From Pseudomonadota bacterium (GTDB lineage: Bacteria > Desulfobacterota > Desulfarculia > Desulfarculales > Desulfarculaceae), in NCBI GenBank assembly GCA_018902755.1, contig JAHIQI010000051.1, positions 1 through 64,000 of the forward strand: a stretch of DNA of 64,000 nt, given 5' to 3'. The first letter of the stretch is position 1. Every line of letters begins with the position of its first letter. Of the stretch, positions 1 to 8,142 are shown in pieces. The position numbers and the translations under genes are program-made. The notes below the pieces were generated by a model that was given only the letters and a program-made list of their open reading frames with translations, did not search any database and was not told the DNA's origin.

Positions 1-1401
1 CCCCCCGCGCCGGGGCCCCCCGCCCCCCACGACCCGCCCCCCCCGGCGCGCAAGGCCAGGGCCGCCGAAGACCCCCTGTATTTCTGCCGCCTGTATCTGC
101 CCCACTATTTCCACGACGCCTTCGCCCCCTTTCATCACGAGTTGGTGGAGTTGCTGGCCCCGCGCGGCTCGGCGGTGGTGCCGGTGGCCGTGGCCGCGCC
201 GCGCGGTTTTGCCAAGACCACCCTGGTCTCCTTCGGCTACGTGCTGCACCAGCTTCTGTTCCAGCGGCGGCGCTTCGTGGTGATCGGCTCCGACACCGCC
301 GACCTGGCGGGAGACCTGACCTCCTATCTGCGCCTGGAGCTGGGGCTCAACCCCCGCCTGGCCGAGGACTTCGGCTCCGGCTGCCGGGCCGAGGGCCCGG
401 CGGGCGACTTCGTGGTGGGCGGCCACGCCAGGGTCCTGGCCCGGGGCAGCGGCCAGCGCCTCCGGGGCCTCAAGCACGGCCGCCACCGGCCCGACCTGGT
501 GATTCTGGACGATCTGGAAAACGACAAGAACGTGCGCAACCCCCGCCTGGTGCGCGAGTGTTTGGAGTGGATAAACCAGGCGGTGTACCCGGCCCTGGAC
601 CCCAATGGCAGCCTGTTCATCATCGGCACCATCCTGGCCCGCTCCAGCGCATTGGCCATCATGGTGAACTCGCCCGAGGAGCCCTGGAGCGGCTACGTGC
701 GCGGGGTTTACCGGGCCCTGGACAATGAGGGCCGCTCCTTGTGGCCCTCCCGCCACCCGGCCGAGGAGTTGCTCAAGCAAAAGCGGCTCATGGGCTCCAA
801 GGCCTTTAACACCGAAAAGCAGAACGACCCCAGGGACGAGGACGGCCTGTTCCAGGAAGAGTGGCTGCGCTCCTACCACCCCGCCGAGCTGGCCGGGCGG
901 GAGCTGGCCGTGGCCGGTTTCCTGGACCCCTCCCTGGCTACGGGCAGCCACGGCGACTACAAGGCGGTGCTCACCGTGGGCCTGGACCGGGAGCGCCAGA
1001 TCTTCTACGTGTTGGACGCCTTTATCCGCCGCTGCTCCCTGGACCAGCTCATCCGCGCGGTGCTCAGACGCCTGGCCCGGCACAAGTACCTGCTGTTCGG
1101 CATCGAGGACAACGTTTTCCAGCGCCTCTTGCTGGACCAGTTCGCAACCGCCGCCGCCGAGGCCGGGGTGAGCCTGCCGCTTAGGGGCGTGACCCAGCGC
1201 CTGTCCAAGGAGCTACGCCTGGCCGGGCTCAGCCCCCTGGTGGAGCGGGGCCTGGTGCGTTTCCGCCCCGAGCACTCCGACCAAGGCGAACTGATCGAGC
1301 AGTTGCTTCACTTCCCCTCCCCCAACGTGCACGACGACGGCCCCGACGCCCTGGAAGGGGCGGTGGGCCTGGTCAAATCCACGGGGCCCAACGTCTGGTG
1401 A
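1..1401 (+). CDS. Phage terminase large subunit (5' truncated by window edge)
   Basis: ATPase/nuclease motor that packages DNA into proheads. The frame is open from base 1, and the residues encoded at 70-140 (YFCRLYLPHYFHDAF) look like an authentic terminase N-terminus, so the true start lies left of the window and the ATG at 142 is internal. Visible motifs are a Walker A-like APRGFAKTT (about nt 193-222), a Walker B VILDDLEN (about nt 500-523), and the RNase H-like nuclease residues FLDPS near nt 925 and HDDGPDAL near nt 1330. The stop at 1399-1401 overlaps the GTG of a possible upstream start of the portal gene. Base composition matches the host genes. Confident family call. Confidence 0.93.
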   Translation, partial: PPAPGPPAPHDPPPPARKARAAEDPLYFCRLYLPHYFHDAFAPFHHELVELLAPRGSAVVPVAVAAPRGFAKTTLVSFGYVLHQLLFQRRRFVVIGSDTADLAGDLTSYLRLELGLNPRLAEDFGSGCRAEGPAGDFVVGGHARVLARGSGQRLRGLKHGRHRPDLVILDDLENDKNVRNPRLVRECLEWINQAVYPALDPNGSLFIIGTILARSSALAIMVNSPEEPWSGYVRGVYRALDNEGRSLWPSRHPAEELLKQKRLMGSKAFNTEKQNDPRDEDGLFQEEWLRSYHPAELAGRELAVAGFLDPSLATGSHGDYKAVLTVGLDRERQIFYVLDAFIRRCSLDQLIRAVLRRLARHKYLLFGIEDNVFQRLLLDQFATAAAEAGVSLPLRGVTQRLSKELRLAGLSPLVERGLVRFRPEHSDQGELIEQLLHFPSPNVHDDGPDALEGAVGLVKSTGPNVW

Positions 1402-1409
1402 GGAATTAC

Positions 1410-2873
1410 ATGAAAAATTGGCTGAGCAAGAAATTCGCCGATCGCCGCGCCAAGCGCCTGGAACTGCCCCCGCCCCCGCCCGGCCCGCCGCCCTTTTTGG
1501 GCGGGGGGGCCGGCGGCGGGCGGGCCCGTCAACTGGCCGCCTACCAGGGCTGGGTCTTCGCGGCGGTGAGCACCATCGCCCGGCGCATGGCCGGGGTGCC
1601 GCTGAAGCTGCACCAGGCCCAGGGCCTGGAGGTGGCGGCCCACCCGGTTCTGGACCTGCTGGCCCGGCCCAACCCCCTCAACACCGGGCGGGAGCTGCGT
1701 TACACCCTGGCCCTGCATCTGGAGCTGACCGGCATGGCCTTCGTGCTGGTCTTGAACAACGCCCTGGGCCGCCCCGCCGAGCTGTGGCCGCTGAACCCGG
1801 CGGACCTCATCGAGATAAGCACCGGGGCCGACACTCGCCAGCCCCTCACCGGCTTCGTGTTCAACGGGCCGGGGGGCAAGCGCACCGTGTACCGCCCCAG
1901 CGAAGTGCTCTACTTCCGCCATCCCAGCCCCTCCAGCCTGGTCTACGGGGCCAGCCCCATCGAGGCCATGGCCCACGCCTTTGACATCGACCTGGCGGTG
2001 CGCATCTATCAGCGCAACTTCTTCCGCAACTCGGCCCGGCCCGAGGTGGTGCTCTCCACCGACCAGCGCCTCACCGAGGACGAGGCCCGGCGGGTGCTCA
2101 CCCGCTGGCGGCAGAAGCACCAGGGCCTGGCCCACGTCTTCGAGCCCACGGTCCTGGACGGCGGGCTAAAGGCCACCCCCCTGGCCTACTCGGCCAAGGA
2201 CTTCGAGTTCACCCAGCTGGCCGGCTGGACCCAGGACAACATCCTGGCCGCCTACGGGGTCCCGGCGGGGAAGCTGGGCCTGGTCAAGGACGTGAACCGG
2301 GCCAACGCCCAGGGCATCGAGGTGACCTTCAACGCCGAGTGCGTGCGCCCCCGTTTGGAGCTGTGGGAGGACGTGATGAACGCCTTCCTGCTGCCCCGCT
2401 ACGGCCAGGACTTGCGGCTCAAATTCGACAACCCGGTGCCCAGCGACCGGGCCCAGAGCCACAAGGAGGCCATGGAGCAGCTGGATCGCGGCGCTCTGAC
2501 CATCAACGAGCTGCGCGCCAGTCAGGGGCGGGCCCCGGTGGCCTGGGGCGATGCGCCCTACAGCCCGCCCACCCAACAGAACGCCTTGCCCGCCTGGGGC
2601 GGGGCTCCGGTGGAGCTGGAGCCCGAGGTGCGCGCGGCCCTGACCCAAGCCTGGCCCCGCCTGGAGGGGCGCTTTGCCGGGTGGTCGCGCGCCAAGGTGG
2701 CCCGGGAGCTGAGCGCTCGGCCCCAGGTGGTTGAGGGCATCCTACCCCAGGGCCTGAGCCGACAGCGGCGGACGGCCCTGGGCCGCGAGCTCAGCGCCTG
2801 CCTGACCCAAGGCCTGGATATCACCCAAACCCTCGCCAAACTGGGCCGGGCGGCCCAAGGAGAACAGTCATGA
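1410..2873 (+). CDS. Phage portal protein (HK97 family)
   Basis: Dodecameric portal at the capsid vertex through which DNA enters and leaves. The ATG at 1410 is preceded by AGGAA at 1401-1405 and is preferred over the in-frame GTG at 1398, which lies inside the terminase stop. About 487 residues, the usual size. The N-terminus is proline- and glycine-rich; the body shows typical HK97 portal segments (YQGWVFAAVSTIAR, HPVLDLLARPNP, EVLYFRHPSPSSLVYGASPIEA, FRNSARPEVVL, GVPAGKLGLVKDVNRANAQG). The stop overlaps the ATG of the protease (ATGA at 2870-2873), which suggests translational coupling. Confidence 0.93.
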   Translation: MKNWLSKKFADRRAKRLELPPPPPGPPPFLGGGAGGGRARQLAAYQGWVFAAVSTIARRMAGVPLKLHQAQGLEVAAHPVLDLLARPNPLNTGRELRYTLALHLELTGMAFVLVLNNALGRPAELWPLNPADLIEISTGADTRQPLTGFVFNGPGGKRTVYRPSEVLYFRHPSPSSLVYGASPIEAMAHAFDIDLAVRIYQRNFFRNSARPEVVLSTDQRLTEDEARRVLTRWRQKHQGLAHVFEPTVLDGGLKATPLAYSAKDFEFTQLAGWTQDNILAAYGVPAGKLGLVKDVNRANAQGIEVTFNAECVRPRLELWEDVMNAFLLPRYGQDLRLKFDNPVPSDRAQSHKEAMEQLDRGALTINELRASQGRAPVAWGDAPYSPPTQQNALPAWGGAPVELEPEVRAALTQAWPRLEGRFAGWSRAKVARELSARPQVVEGILPQGLSRQRRTALGRELSACLTQGLDITQTLAKLGRAAQGEQS

Positions 2874-3520
2874 AACTGGTGCACAAGGTTATGGACTTCG
2901 AGGTGGGCCGGGCCGATGAACAGGCCCGCACCTTCTGGGCGGTGGCCTCCAGCCCCACCGTGGACCGTCAGGGAGACCTCATCGAGCCCACCGGCTGGGA
3001 CTTCGCCAACTTCCTCAAGAACCCGGTGATCCCCTGGGCCCACGACTACGCCTCGCCCCCGGTGGCCCGGGCCCTGGCGGTGAAGGTGGAAAAGGGCCGT
3101 ATGCTGTTCAAGGCCCAGTTCCCCACCGCCGAGGAATACGCCTTTGCCGACACCATCTACCGCCTCTACAAGGGCGGCTATCTGCGGGCCTTTTCCGTGG
3201 GCTTCGCCCCCCTGGAGAGCGAGGTGGCCACCCACGCGGTGGGCGGCCGCTCTTTGACCGGAACCCGTTACCTGAAGCAGGAGCTGTACGAGATCTCCTG
3301 CGTCACCCTGCCGGCCAACCCCGAGGCCTTGGTTGCCCTGGGGCTTGGCAGTCCGCGCTTCACTCCCAACCCGGCAGGCGCATCCCCCACCCCTTCCCCG
3401 GCGCGGACTCCGGGCGCTCCCGGCGCGGTCAACCCCAAAGCCGCGCAGGCCCTGGCCCAGGCGGCCCTGGGCGAGCTTGTCGCCGCCCGCCTGCGCTACC
3501 ACCTGGGCCTTTTGAACTGA
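2870..3520 (+). CDS. Prohead protease (HK97 family)
   Basis: Serine protease that matures the procapsid by removing capsid delta domains. 216 residues. The conserved block WAVASSPTVDRQGDLIEP starts the domain. The catalytic His sits in WAHDY (about residue 58) and the catalytic Ser in AFSVGFAP (about residue 112), followed by the typical LYEISCVTLPANPEAL. The C-terminal 50 residues are proline/alanine-rich and probably disordered. The ATG overlaps the portal stop. The next gene is the capsid substrate, as expected. Confidence 0.93.
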   Translation: MKLVHKVMDFEVGRADEQARTFWAVASSPTVDRQGDLIEPTGWDFANFLKNPVIPWAHDYASPPVARALAVKVEKGRMLFKAQFPTAEEYAFADTIYRLYKGGYLRAFSVGFAPLESEVATHAVGGRSLTGTRYLKQELYEISCVTLPANPEALVALGLGSPRFTPNPAGASPTPSPARTPGAPGAVNPKAAQALAQAALGELVAARLRYHLGLLN

Positions 3521-3549
3521 AACCAAACTAGCGATTAGGAGCTTTGAGC

Positions 3550-4776
3550 ATGAAGCAAACCAAGATCATAGAGCTGTTGGAGCAGGCCACCGGCCTGTCC
3601 CTGGACGAGGAAAGCCTCAAGGGGCTCATCGACACCCGCCTGGAAAAGCTGCTCACCGCCGTGGAGCCCCGCCAGGTATCACTGGGGGCCTCGCTGCCGG
3701 GCGGCGGCCTGGGCATCAGCAAATACCTGGGCGACGTGCGCCGCCTGGGCATGGGCCAGGCCCCCCGCCATTTGGAGGCCGGGGAGCTGGTGAGCCTGAG
3801 CGCCCCGGCCATGAAGCAGATGGAAGCGCCCCAGGCCAAGGACCTGCGCGAGGGGGCCACCACCGCCGGGGGCTATCTGGTGCCCACCGAGCAGGCCGGG
3901 GAGGTCTTGAACCTGGTCAACAACTTCAGCGCGGTCAAGTCCCTGTGCCGCCAGGTACCCATGGCCGGGCGCCAGATCACCTTCCCCACCATCAGCGGCG
4001 GGCTCACCGCCTACTGGGTGCCCGAGGCCACCGACACCGACACCTACGGCCTGGGCGACGGCGTGGCCAACGGCGAGAAGCCCCGCAGCGAGGCCACCTT
4101 CGGCCAGCTGGCCCTCACCGCCCACGTGCTGGCGGTGAAGGTGGTGTTGAGCAACCAGCTGTTGGACGACTCCGACCCCGGCGTGGACCAGGTATTGCAG
4201 AATCTCTTTGCCGAGACCATCGGCCAGGCCTTCGACGTGGCCTGCCTGCGGGGCACCGGCGCGGCCACCGACCCCATCTCCGGCCTGGCGGGCAAGATCA
4301 CCACCAACGCCCTGAGCGTGGACACCAGCCTGAGCTTCGACGACCTGGCCGGGCTGATCTTCGCGGTGTACCAGAACGCCCCCCACGCCGCCTCGGTGCC
4401 GGTGTTGGGCCACCCCAAGGCCGAGAAGATCCTGATGACCCTCAAGGACGACAACGGCGACTACATCTACCGCCACCCCGGCCAGCCCCGGGCCGAGGGC
4501 GAGGGCCGTCCCCTGGTGTGGGGCGAGCCCTTTGTGCGCGACCCCAACATCCTCACCAACCTGGGCAGCGAGACCAACCAGACCCGCCTGTTCGCGGGCG
4601 ACTTCGCGGGCAGCGCCCTGGTGGGCCAGCGCCAGGGCCTGGTGGTCAAGACCAACCCCTGGGCCGAGCCCTACTTCTCCTACAACCAGACCGCCTTTTT
4701 GGCCGAGGTGCGCATCGGCTTCAACCTGAGCGACGAGAAGCGCTTCGCCATGCTGAGCGCGGTGCCCACCGCCTAA
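3550..4776 (+). CDS. Major capsid protein (HK97 fold)
   Basis: Main shell protein. The ATG at 3550 has AGGAG at 3537-3541, eight bases upstream, and is preferred over the in-frame TTG at 3544. About 408 residues. The first ~100 residues form a charged, helical, delta-domain-like segment, with a likely protease cleavage region before REGATTAGGYLVPTEQA. The rest shows HK97 capsid hallmarks (VNNFSAVKSLCRQVPM, TYGLGDGVANGEKPRSEATFG in pieces, LRGTGAATDPISGL, GHPKAEKILMTLKD). A GC-rich hairpin follows the stop. Confidence 0.93.
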   Translation: MKQTKIIELLEQATGLSLDEESLKGLIDTRLEKLLTAVEPRQVSLGASLPGGGLGISKYLGDVRRLGMGQAPRHLEAGELVSLSAPAMKQMEAPQAKDLREGATTAGGYLVPTEQAGEVLNLVNNFSAVKSLCRQVPMAGRQITFPTISGGLTAYWVPEATDTDTYGLGDGVANGEKPRSEATFGQLALTAHVLAVKVVLSNQLLDDSDPGVDQVLQNLFAETIGQAFDVACLRGTGAATDPISGLAGKITTNALSVDTSLSFDDLAGLIFAVYQNAPHAASVPVLGHPKAEKILMTLKDDNGDYIYRHPGQPRAEGEGRPLVWGEPFVRDPNILTNLGSETNQTRLFAGDFAGSALVGQRQGLVVKTNPWAEPYFSYNQTAFLAEVRIGFNLSDEKRFAMLSAVPTA

Positions 4777-4786
4777 GCCAAACCGC

Positions 4787-4817
4787 GCCCCGGAGGCCCC
4801 GCGCCTCCGGGGCCTTT
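4787..4817 (+). terminator. Strong hairpin after the capsid gene
   Basis: Perfect 11-bp stem (4787-4797 with 4803-4813), a 5-base loop, then CTTTACC. The U-tract is short, so this may attenuate rather than end transcription. It would favour high capsid expression relative to the neck genes downstream. Confidence 0.6.
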
Positions 4818-4832
4818 ACCGGAGCAGCCGTC

Positions 4833-4925
4833 ATGCCTCAGAGCCATATCAAATTTTTGGAGGGTCCTCCCCGCCACACGGTCATCTTGGGGCCCGTGAC
4901 GGTGAAGGCCCCAGCCCGGAGCTAA
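4833..4925 (+). CDS. Possible 30-residue phage microprotein
   Basis: A short reading frame of 30 codons starting MPQSHIKFLEGPPRHTV, with GGAG at 4821-4824 eight bases before the ATG and a TAA three bases before the connector gene. It lies immediately after the capsid hairpin, in the slot where tailed phages often encode a small head-completion or decoration peptide. I recognise no family. The well-placed ribosome binding site and tight packing support it; its small size argues for caution. Confidence 0.45.
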   Translation: MPQSHIKFLEGPPRHTVILGPVTVKAPARS

Positions 4926-4928
4926 GCC

Positions 4929-5540
4929 ATGGCCCTATCCACCGACGCCCTGACCTCCCTGGCCCAAGTCAAACAATACCTGGGCCTGAGCGCCACCACC
5001 CACGACGCCCTGCTGGAAGGGCTGATCGAGGCGGTCAGCGCCCAGTTCAACGCCTTTTGCGGCCGCAAGCTCATGGCCCGGGACTACTCCTACCTGAGCG
5101 AGGACCCGGCCTACGACCCGGACAACGCCCTGCTCTCGGGCTCGGGCTATCCCGAGCTGCTCCTGCCCCAATACCCGGTGATCAGCCTGAGCAGCCTCAC
5201 GGTGGAGGGGCGCAGCATCAGCGCCTCCACCGGCGGCGGGGTGGGCTGGCTGCTGGACTCCGGGGCCGGGGTCTTGAGCCTCATCGGCCTGGTCTTTCCA
5301 CGGGGAGCCCACAACGTGGGCTTGGCCTACCGGGCCGGTTTCAACAGCGCGCCTCCGGACCTGGCCCAGGCGGCGGTGGAGCAGAGCGCGGTGCGCTTTC
5401 AGGAGTCGGCCGCGGGCCAAGGCCGCCTGGGGGTGAGCGCCCGCACCCTGGCCGACGGCTCGGTGAGCTACCACTCCGGGGCGCTGTTGCCCCAGGTCAA
5501 GGCGGTCTTGGAGCGCTACCGCAACCGGAGCCTGCTGTGA
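4929..5540 (+). CDS. Head-tail connector, gp6-like
   Basis: Likely adaptor ring below the portal. 203 residues. The N-terminal SLAQVKQYLGL..THDALLEGLIEAVSAQFNAFCGR is the characteristic helical start of gp6-like connector proteins, followed by LLLPQYPVISLSSLTV and a C-terminal helical part. The ATG follows the small upstream frame by three bases, and the TGA overlaps the next start (GTGA at 5537-5540). Confidence 0.82.
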   Translation: MALSTDALTSLAQVKQYLGLSATTHDALLEGLIEAVSAQFNAFCGRKLMARDYSYLSEDPAYDPDNALLSGSGYPELLLPQYPVISLSSLTVEGRSISASTGGGVGWLLDSGAGVLSLIGLVFPRGAHNVGLAYRAGFNSAPPDLAQAAVEQSAVRFQESAAGQGRLGVSARTLADGSVSYHSGALLPQVKAVLERYRNRSLL

Positions 5541-5980
5541 TCGGCCTCAGCGCCAGGCTGGAGGGCGAAAACCCCTTCACCCGTTTGGAGCGGGTCTTGC
5601 CCGAGGTGTTGCGGGCCTCCTTGGAGCAAGCGCTTCAAGTAGGCCTGGCCGCGTCCCTGGAGCGCATGCGCCCCGGCGGGGGCGGGCCCCAGATCCGCTC
5701 CGGCCGCTTGGCGAACAGCCTCCGGACCGAGGTTTTCCAGGACGGCGACACCTGGGTGGGGCGGCTCAGCGCGGACGCGCCCTATGCCGCCGCCCAGGAA
5801 TACGGGGCGGTTATCCAGGCTAAGCAGCGTAAATACCTAAAATTCCAGGTTCAGGGCCGCTGGGTGCAAAAGCAGCGGGTGGAGCTGCCCGCCCGGCCTT
5901 ATCTGCGACCCGGAGCCGAAGCCGCCGCCGAGGCCCTCCGGGAAATCATCGCCCAAAAGCTAATGGAGGCCATGGCATGA
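5537..5980 (+). CDS. HK97 gp10-like head/tail joining protein
   Basis: 147 residues from a GTG that overlaps the connector stop. The pattern SGRLANSLRTEV...ADAPYAAAQEYGAVIQAKQRKYL...ELPARPYLRPG is typical of the HK97 gp10 / minor tail morphogenesis family, which occupies the neck between connector and tail terminator. It ends in an ATGA overlap with the next gene, so the neck genes form one tightly coupled string. Confidence 0.8.
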   Translation: MIGLSARLEGENPFTRLERVLPEVLRASLEQALQVGLAASLERMRPGGGGPQIRSGRLANSLRTEVFQDGDTWVGRLSADAPYAAAQEYGAVIQAKQRKYLKFQVQGRWVQKQRVELPARPYLRPGAEAAAEALREIIAQKLMEAMA

Positions 5981-6405
5981 CCCGCGCCCAGATCATAAGC
6001 GACCTTATCGCCTGCCTCAGGGCCATGGGCCCGGCCCAGGGCCAGCCCCTGGCCGCGGCCACCGTGGCCCGGGGCATCCACCTGGCCCACGAGCTGCCCG
6101 AGCTGCCCGGCCTGGCGTTGTTCAACCAAAAGGTGGATACCCGCGAAGAGAGCGACCGCAGCGCCCAGCGCCGCCTGGTGCTGCACCTGTGGGGGGCGGT
6201 GCACGCCGGTGGCAGCGATTTCAGCCAACTTGACCAACTAATAGCCAGCGTTATCGCCGCCTTGGCCGACCCGGCCCTCAACCCCCACTGGGCTCTCACC
6301 ACCGCCGGGGCCCTGGAGCTGTACGAGGGCGGGGCGGGCGATCCCCTGGGGATTTTCGACCTGGAGCTCTGCGTGAGCTACGAATCGGCCCTGGGAGTTA
6401 TTTGA
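5977..6405 (+). CDS. Probable tail terminator / tail completion protein
   Basis: 142 residues, unrecognised by clear motif. Its position between the gp10-like protein and the tail tube, its size, and its mixed alpha/beta pattern with a beta-rich C-terminus (LELYEGGAGDPLGIFDLELCVSYES) match tail terminator proteins of siphoviruses and gene transfer agents. The role is inferred from synteny. Confidence 0.6.
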   Translation: MTRAQIISDLIACLRAMGPAQGQPLAAATVARGIHLAHELPELPGLALFNQKVDTREESDRSAQRRLVLHLWGAVHAGGSDFSQLDQLIASVIAALADPALNPHWALTTAGALELYEGGAGDPLGIFDLELCVSYESALGVI

Positions 6406-6433
6406 GCACATACCTTAACTTAAGGAGAAAGAC

Positions 6434-7468
6434 ATGAGCAGCGGCAAGGAGATCAAGGCCGCCTTTGCCCAGGCCGCCACCTGGGGCCAGGCCGTGGCCT
6501 GCGCGGATGGCGACGCCCTGTACATCACCAACGAGTCGGTGAGCCAGTCCATCGAGCACCTGCCCGACGACTCGGCGGGCCAGAGCTTTTACACCGCCAG
6601 CGACCAGGGGCTCATCACCTGCGGCGGGGCCCTGGGGGCCTATCTGCGCTACCAGAGCCTGGGGGTGCTCCTGGCCCTGGCCATGGGCTCGGCCTCCGCG
6701 CCCAGCGCCCAGGGCGAGACCGCCTACAAGCACCGTTTGGACATGACCGGCGGCCTGGACGGCCTGTTCGGAACCCTGGCCGTGGCCAAGGGGTTCTCGG
6801 TGCACGAGTTCGCCTCGGTCAAGGTGGACGGACTGACCATCGAGGGCGCGGCGGGCCAGCCGGTCACGGTGAGCTTCGAGTTGATCTGCGACGGCCTGAG
6901 CCTCAACACCACCGGCGGGGTCAACACCCTGGCGGCCATGAACGCCCTGGCCGCGCCGGTCAGGGGCGAGCGGGTGCTGTTCCGCCAGGCCTCTTTCCTC
7001 ATGAACGACGCCTCGGGCGCGGCCCTCGTCGCCGGCGACGCCATCCACCCCAGCCGCTTTTCCCTAAGTCTCAAGCGGGGCCTCAAGGGCGACCACCTGG
7101 CCGGGGGCGGCGACAAGATCAGCGAGCCCACCACGGCGGCCTTCCCCGAGGTGAGCCTCACCCTGGAGTTCCCCACCTACACCAGCGACACCTACCTTAG
7201 CGACCTGGGCAGCCACACCCAGAAGAAGCTCAGCATCGCCTTCAGCGGCGGGGAGATCGAGTCCGGGGTGAGCTACGGCCTGGCGCTCGCCATGCCCCAC
7301 CTGGTAATCACCAACGCCGAGGCGGCGGTGGACAAGGCGGGCAAGATCGCCCACCCGGTGACCCTGGACGTGTTGGCCCCGGCCTCCGAGGTGGCGGGCA
7401 TGAGCGGCCAGAGCGCCCCCTTGGCCCTGGAGCTCACCAACACCCGCGCAGCCGCCCTGTTGGCCTAG
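6434..7468 (+). CDS. Phage tail tube (major tail) protein
   Basis: 344 residues with AAGGAG just upstream of the ATG. Two tail-tube-like beta-sandwich halves can be seen. The first is the ESVSQSIEHLPDDSAGQ / TCGGALGAYLRYQSLGVLLALAMG region, the second the HPSRFSLSLKRGLKGDH / FPEVSLTLEFP region; together they fit long phage tail tube proteins. It is the last recognisable phage gene in the window, and a rho-independent terminator follows it. No tail assembly chaperone or tape measure gene follows. Confidence 0.8.
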   Translation: MSSGKEIKAAFAQAATWGQAVACADGDALYITNESVSQSIEHLPDDSAGQSFYTASDQGLITCGGALGAYLRYQSLGVLLALAMGSASAPSAQGETAYKHRLDMTGGLDGLFGTLAVAKGFSVHEFASVKVDGLTIEGAAGQPVTVSFELICDGLSLNTTGGVNTLAAMNALAAPVRGERVLFRQASFLMNDASGAALVAGDAIHPSRFSLSLKRGLKGDHLAGGGDKISEPTTAAFPEVSLTLEFPTYTSDTYLSDLGSHTQKKLSIAFSGGEIESGVSYGLALAMPHLVITNAEAAVDKAGKIAHPVTLDVLAPASEVAGMSGQSAPLALELTNTRAAALLA

Positions 7469-7522
7469 CTGCCGGGTCCGGCAAAAAAAGCTTTTATTTC
7501 CCAATCCCTTGGATGTAACTTA

Positions 7523-7556
7523 ACCGGGTCGGGCCAAGTGTCCGGCCCGGTTTTTT
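7523..7556 (+). terminator. Rho-independent terminator closing the phage module
   Basis: Ten-base-pair stem with one G-U pair (7523-7532 with 7542-7551), followed by TTTTTTATT. It separates the tail tube gene from the chromosomal-looking genes at 7592 onwards. Confidence 0.85.
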
Positions 7557-7591
7557 ATTCTTTGCACCCCCTGAAATGGAGGCTCGAGGCC

Positions 7592-8140
7592 ATGGAGCCC
7601 ATCCTTCCCCAGGGCATCGCGCCCAAGGTTCCCCAAGAAGAGATGACCCTGGAGCAACGCATCGCGGCGGCCAAGCTGCTGATGGTGGAGCTGGAAGGAG
7701 CCCTGACCGACGGGGTGAGCTACCTGGCCCCGGACGGCGGGGAGAGCATTTCCCTGTACCGGGCCGACGTTCTGGGCCTGGAGGCCTGGCTCAAGGCGGG
7801 GCGCATGCTGGTCATCGTGGCCCGCCCCGGCCTGGCCGTGGCCGAGGAGCTGGCCTCGCGCCTGGGGGCCACCCTGCGCACCTCGGGCGGGGACAAGGAC
7901 ATCCTGTTCAAGCAGATCACCTGGGAGAACCAGGTCAAGTCCATGGAGGCGGTGTACCTGGGCCGGGACTTCGACGACCTGCCCGCCCTGGGCCTGGCCG
8001 GGTTGGCCGCCTGCCCGCCGGAGGCCCCCCTCTGGGTGCGCGGCATGTGCCACATGGTCACCGAGGCCCCGGCGGGCCGGGGAGCGGTGCGCGAGGTGGT
8101 GGACCGCCTGCTGGCCGACTACGTGCCCCAGGAGGTCTAG
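7592..8140 (+). CDS. KdsC-like HAD protein with degenerate active site
   Basis: 182 residues aligning along its length with 3-deoxy-D-manno-octulosonate-8-phosphate phosphatase (KdsC, HAD superfamily). The start at 7592 has GGAGG at 7578-7582. The DxD motif that opens the KdsC active site (LDVDGVLTDG in the family) reads VELEGALTDG here, so both aspartates are Glu. The motif-II Thr/Ser is Ala (VIVARPG), and GDDxxD reads GRDFDD. The family C-terminus (GRGAVREVVDRLL) is intact. It is likely a catalytically weak or inactive homologue; a regulatory or binding role is inference. It ends two bases before the DUF3786 gene. Confidence 0.75.
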   Translation: MEPILPQGIAPKVPQEEMTLEQRIAAAKLLMVELEGALTDGVSYLAPDGGESISLYRADVLGLEAWLKAGRMLVIVARPGLAVAEELASRLGATLRTSGGDKDILFKQITWENQVKSMEAVYLGRDFDDLPALGLAGLAACPPEAPLWVRGMCHMVTEAPAGRGAVREVVDRLLADYVPQEV

Positions 8141-8142
8141 CC

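Noticed and set aside
7482..7490. A7 run after the tail tube gene as a possible programmed frameshift for a tail assembly chaperone
   Set aside because: It lies after the tail-tube stop and no downstream frame of chaperone size is present before the terminator at 7523.
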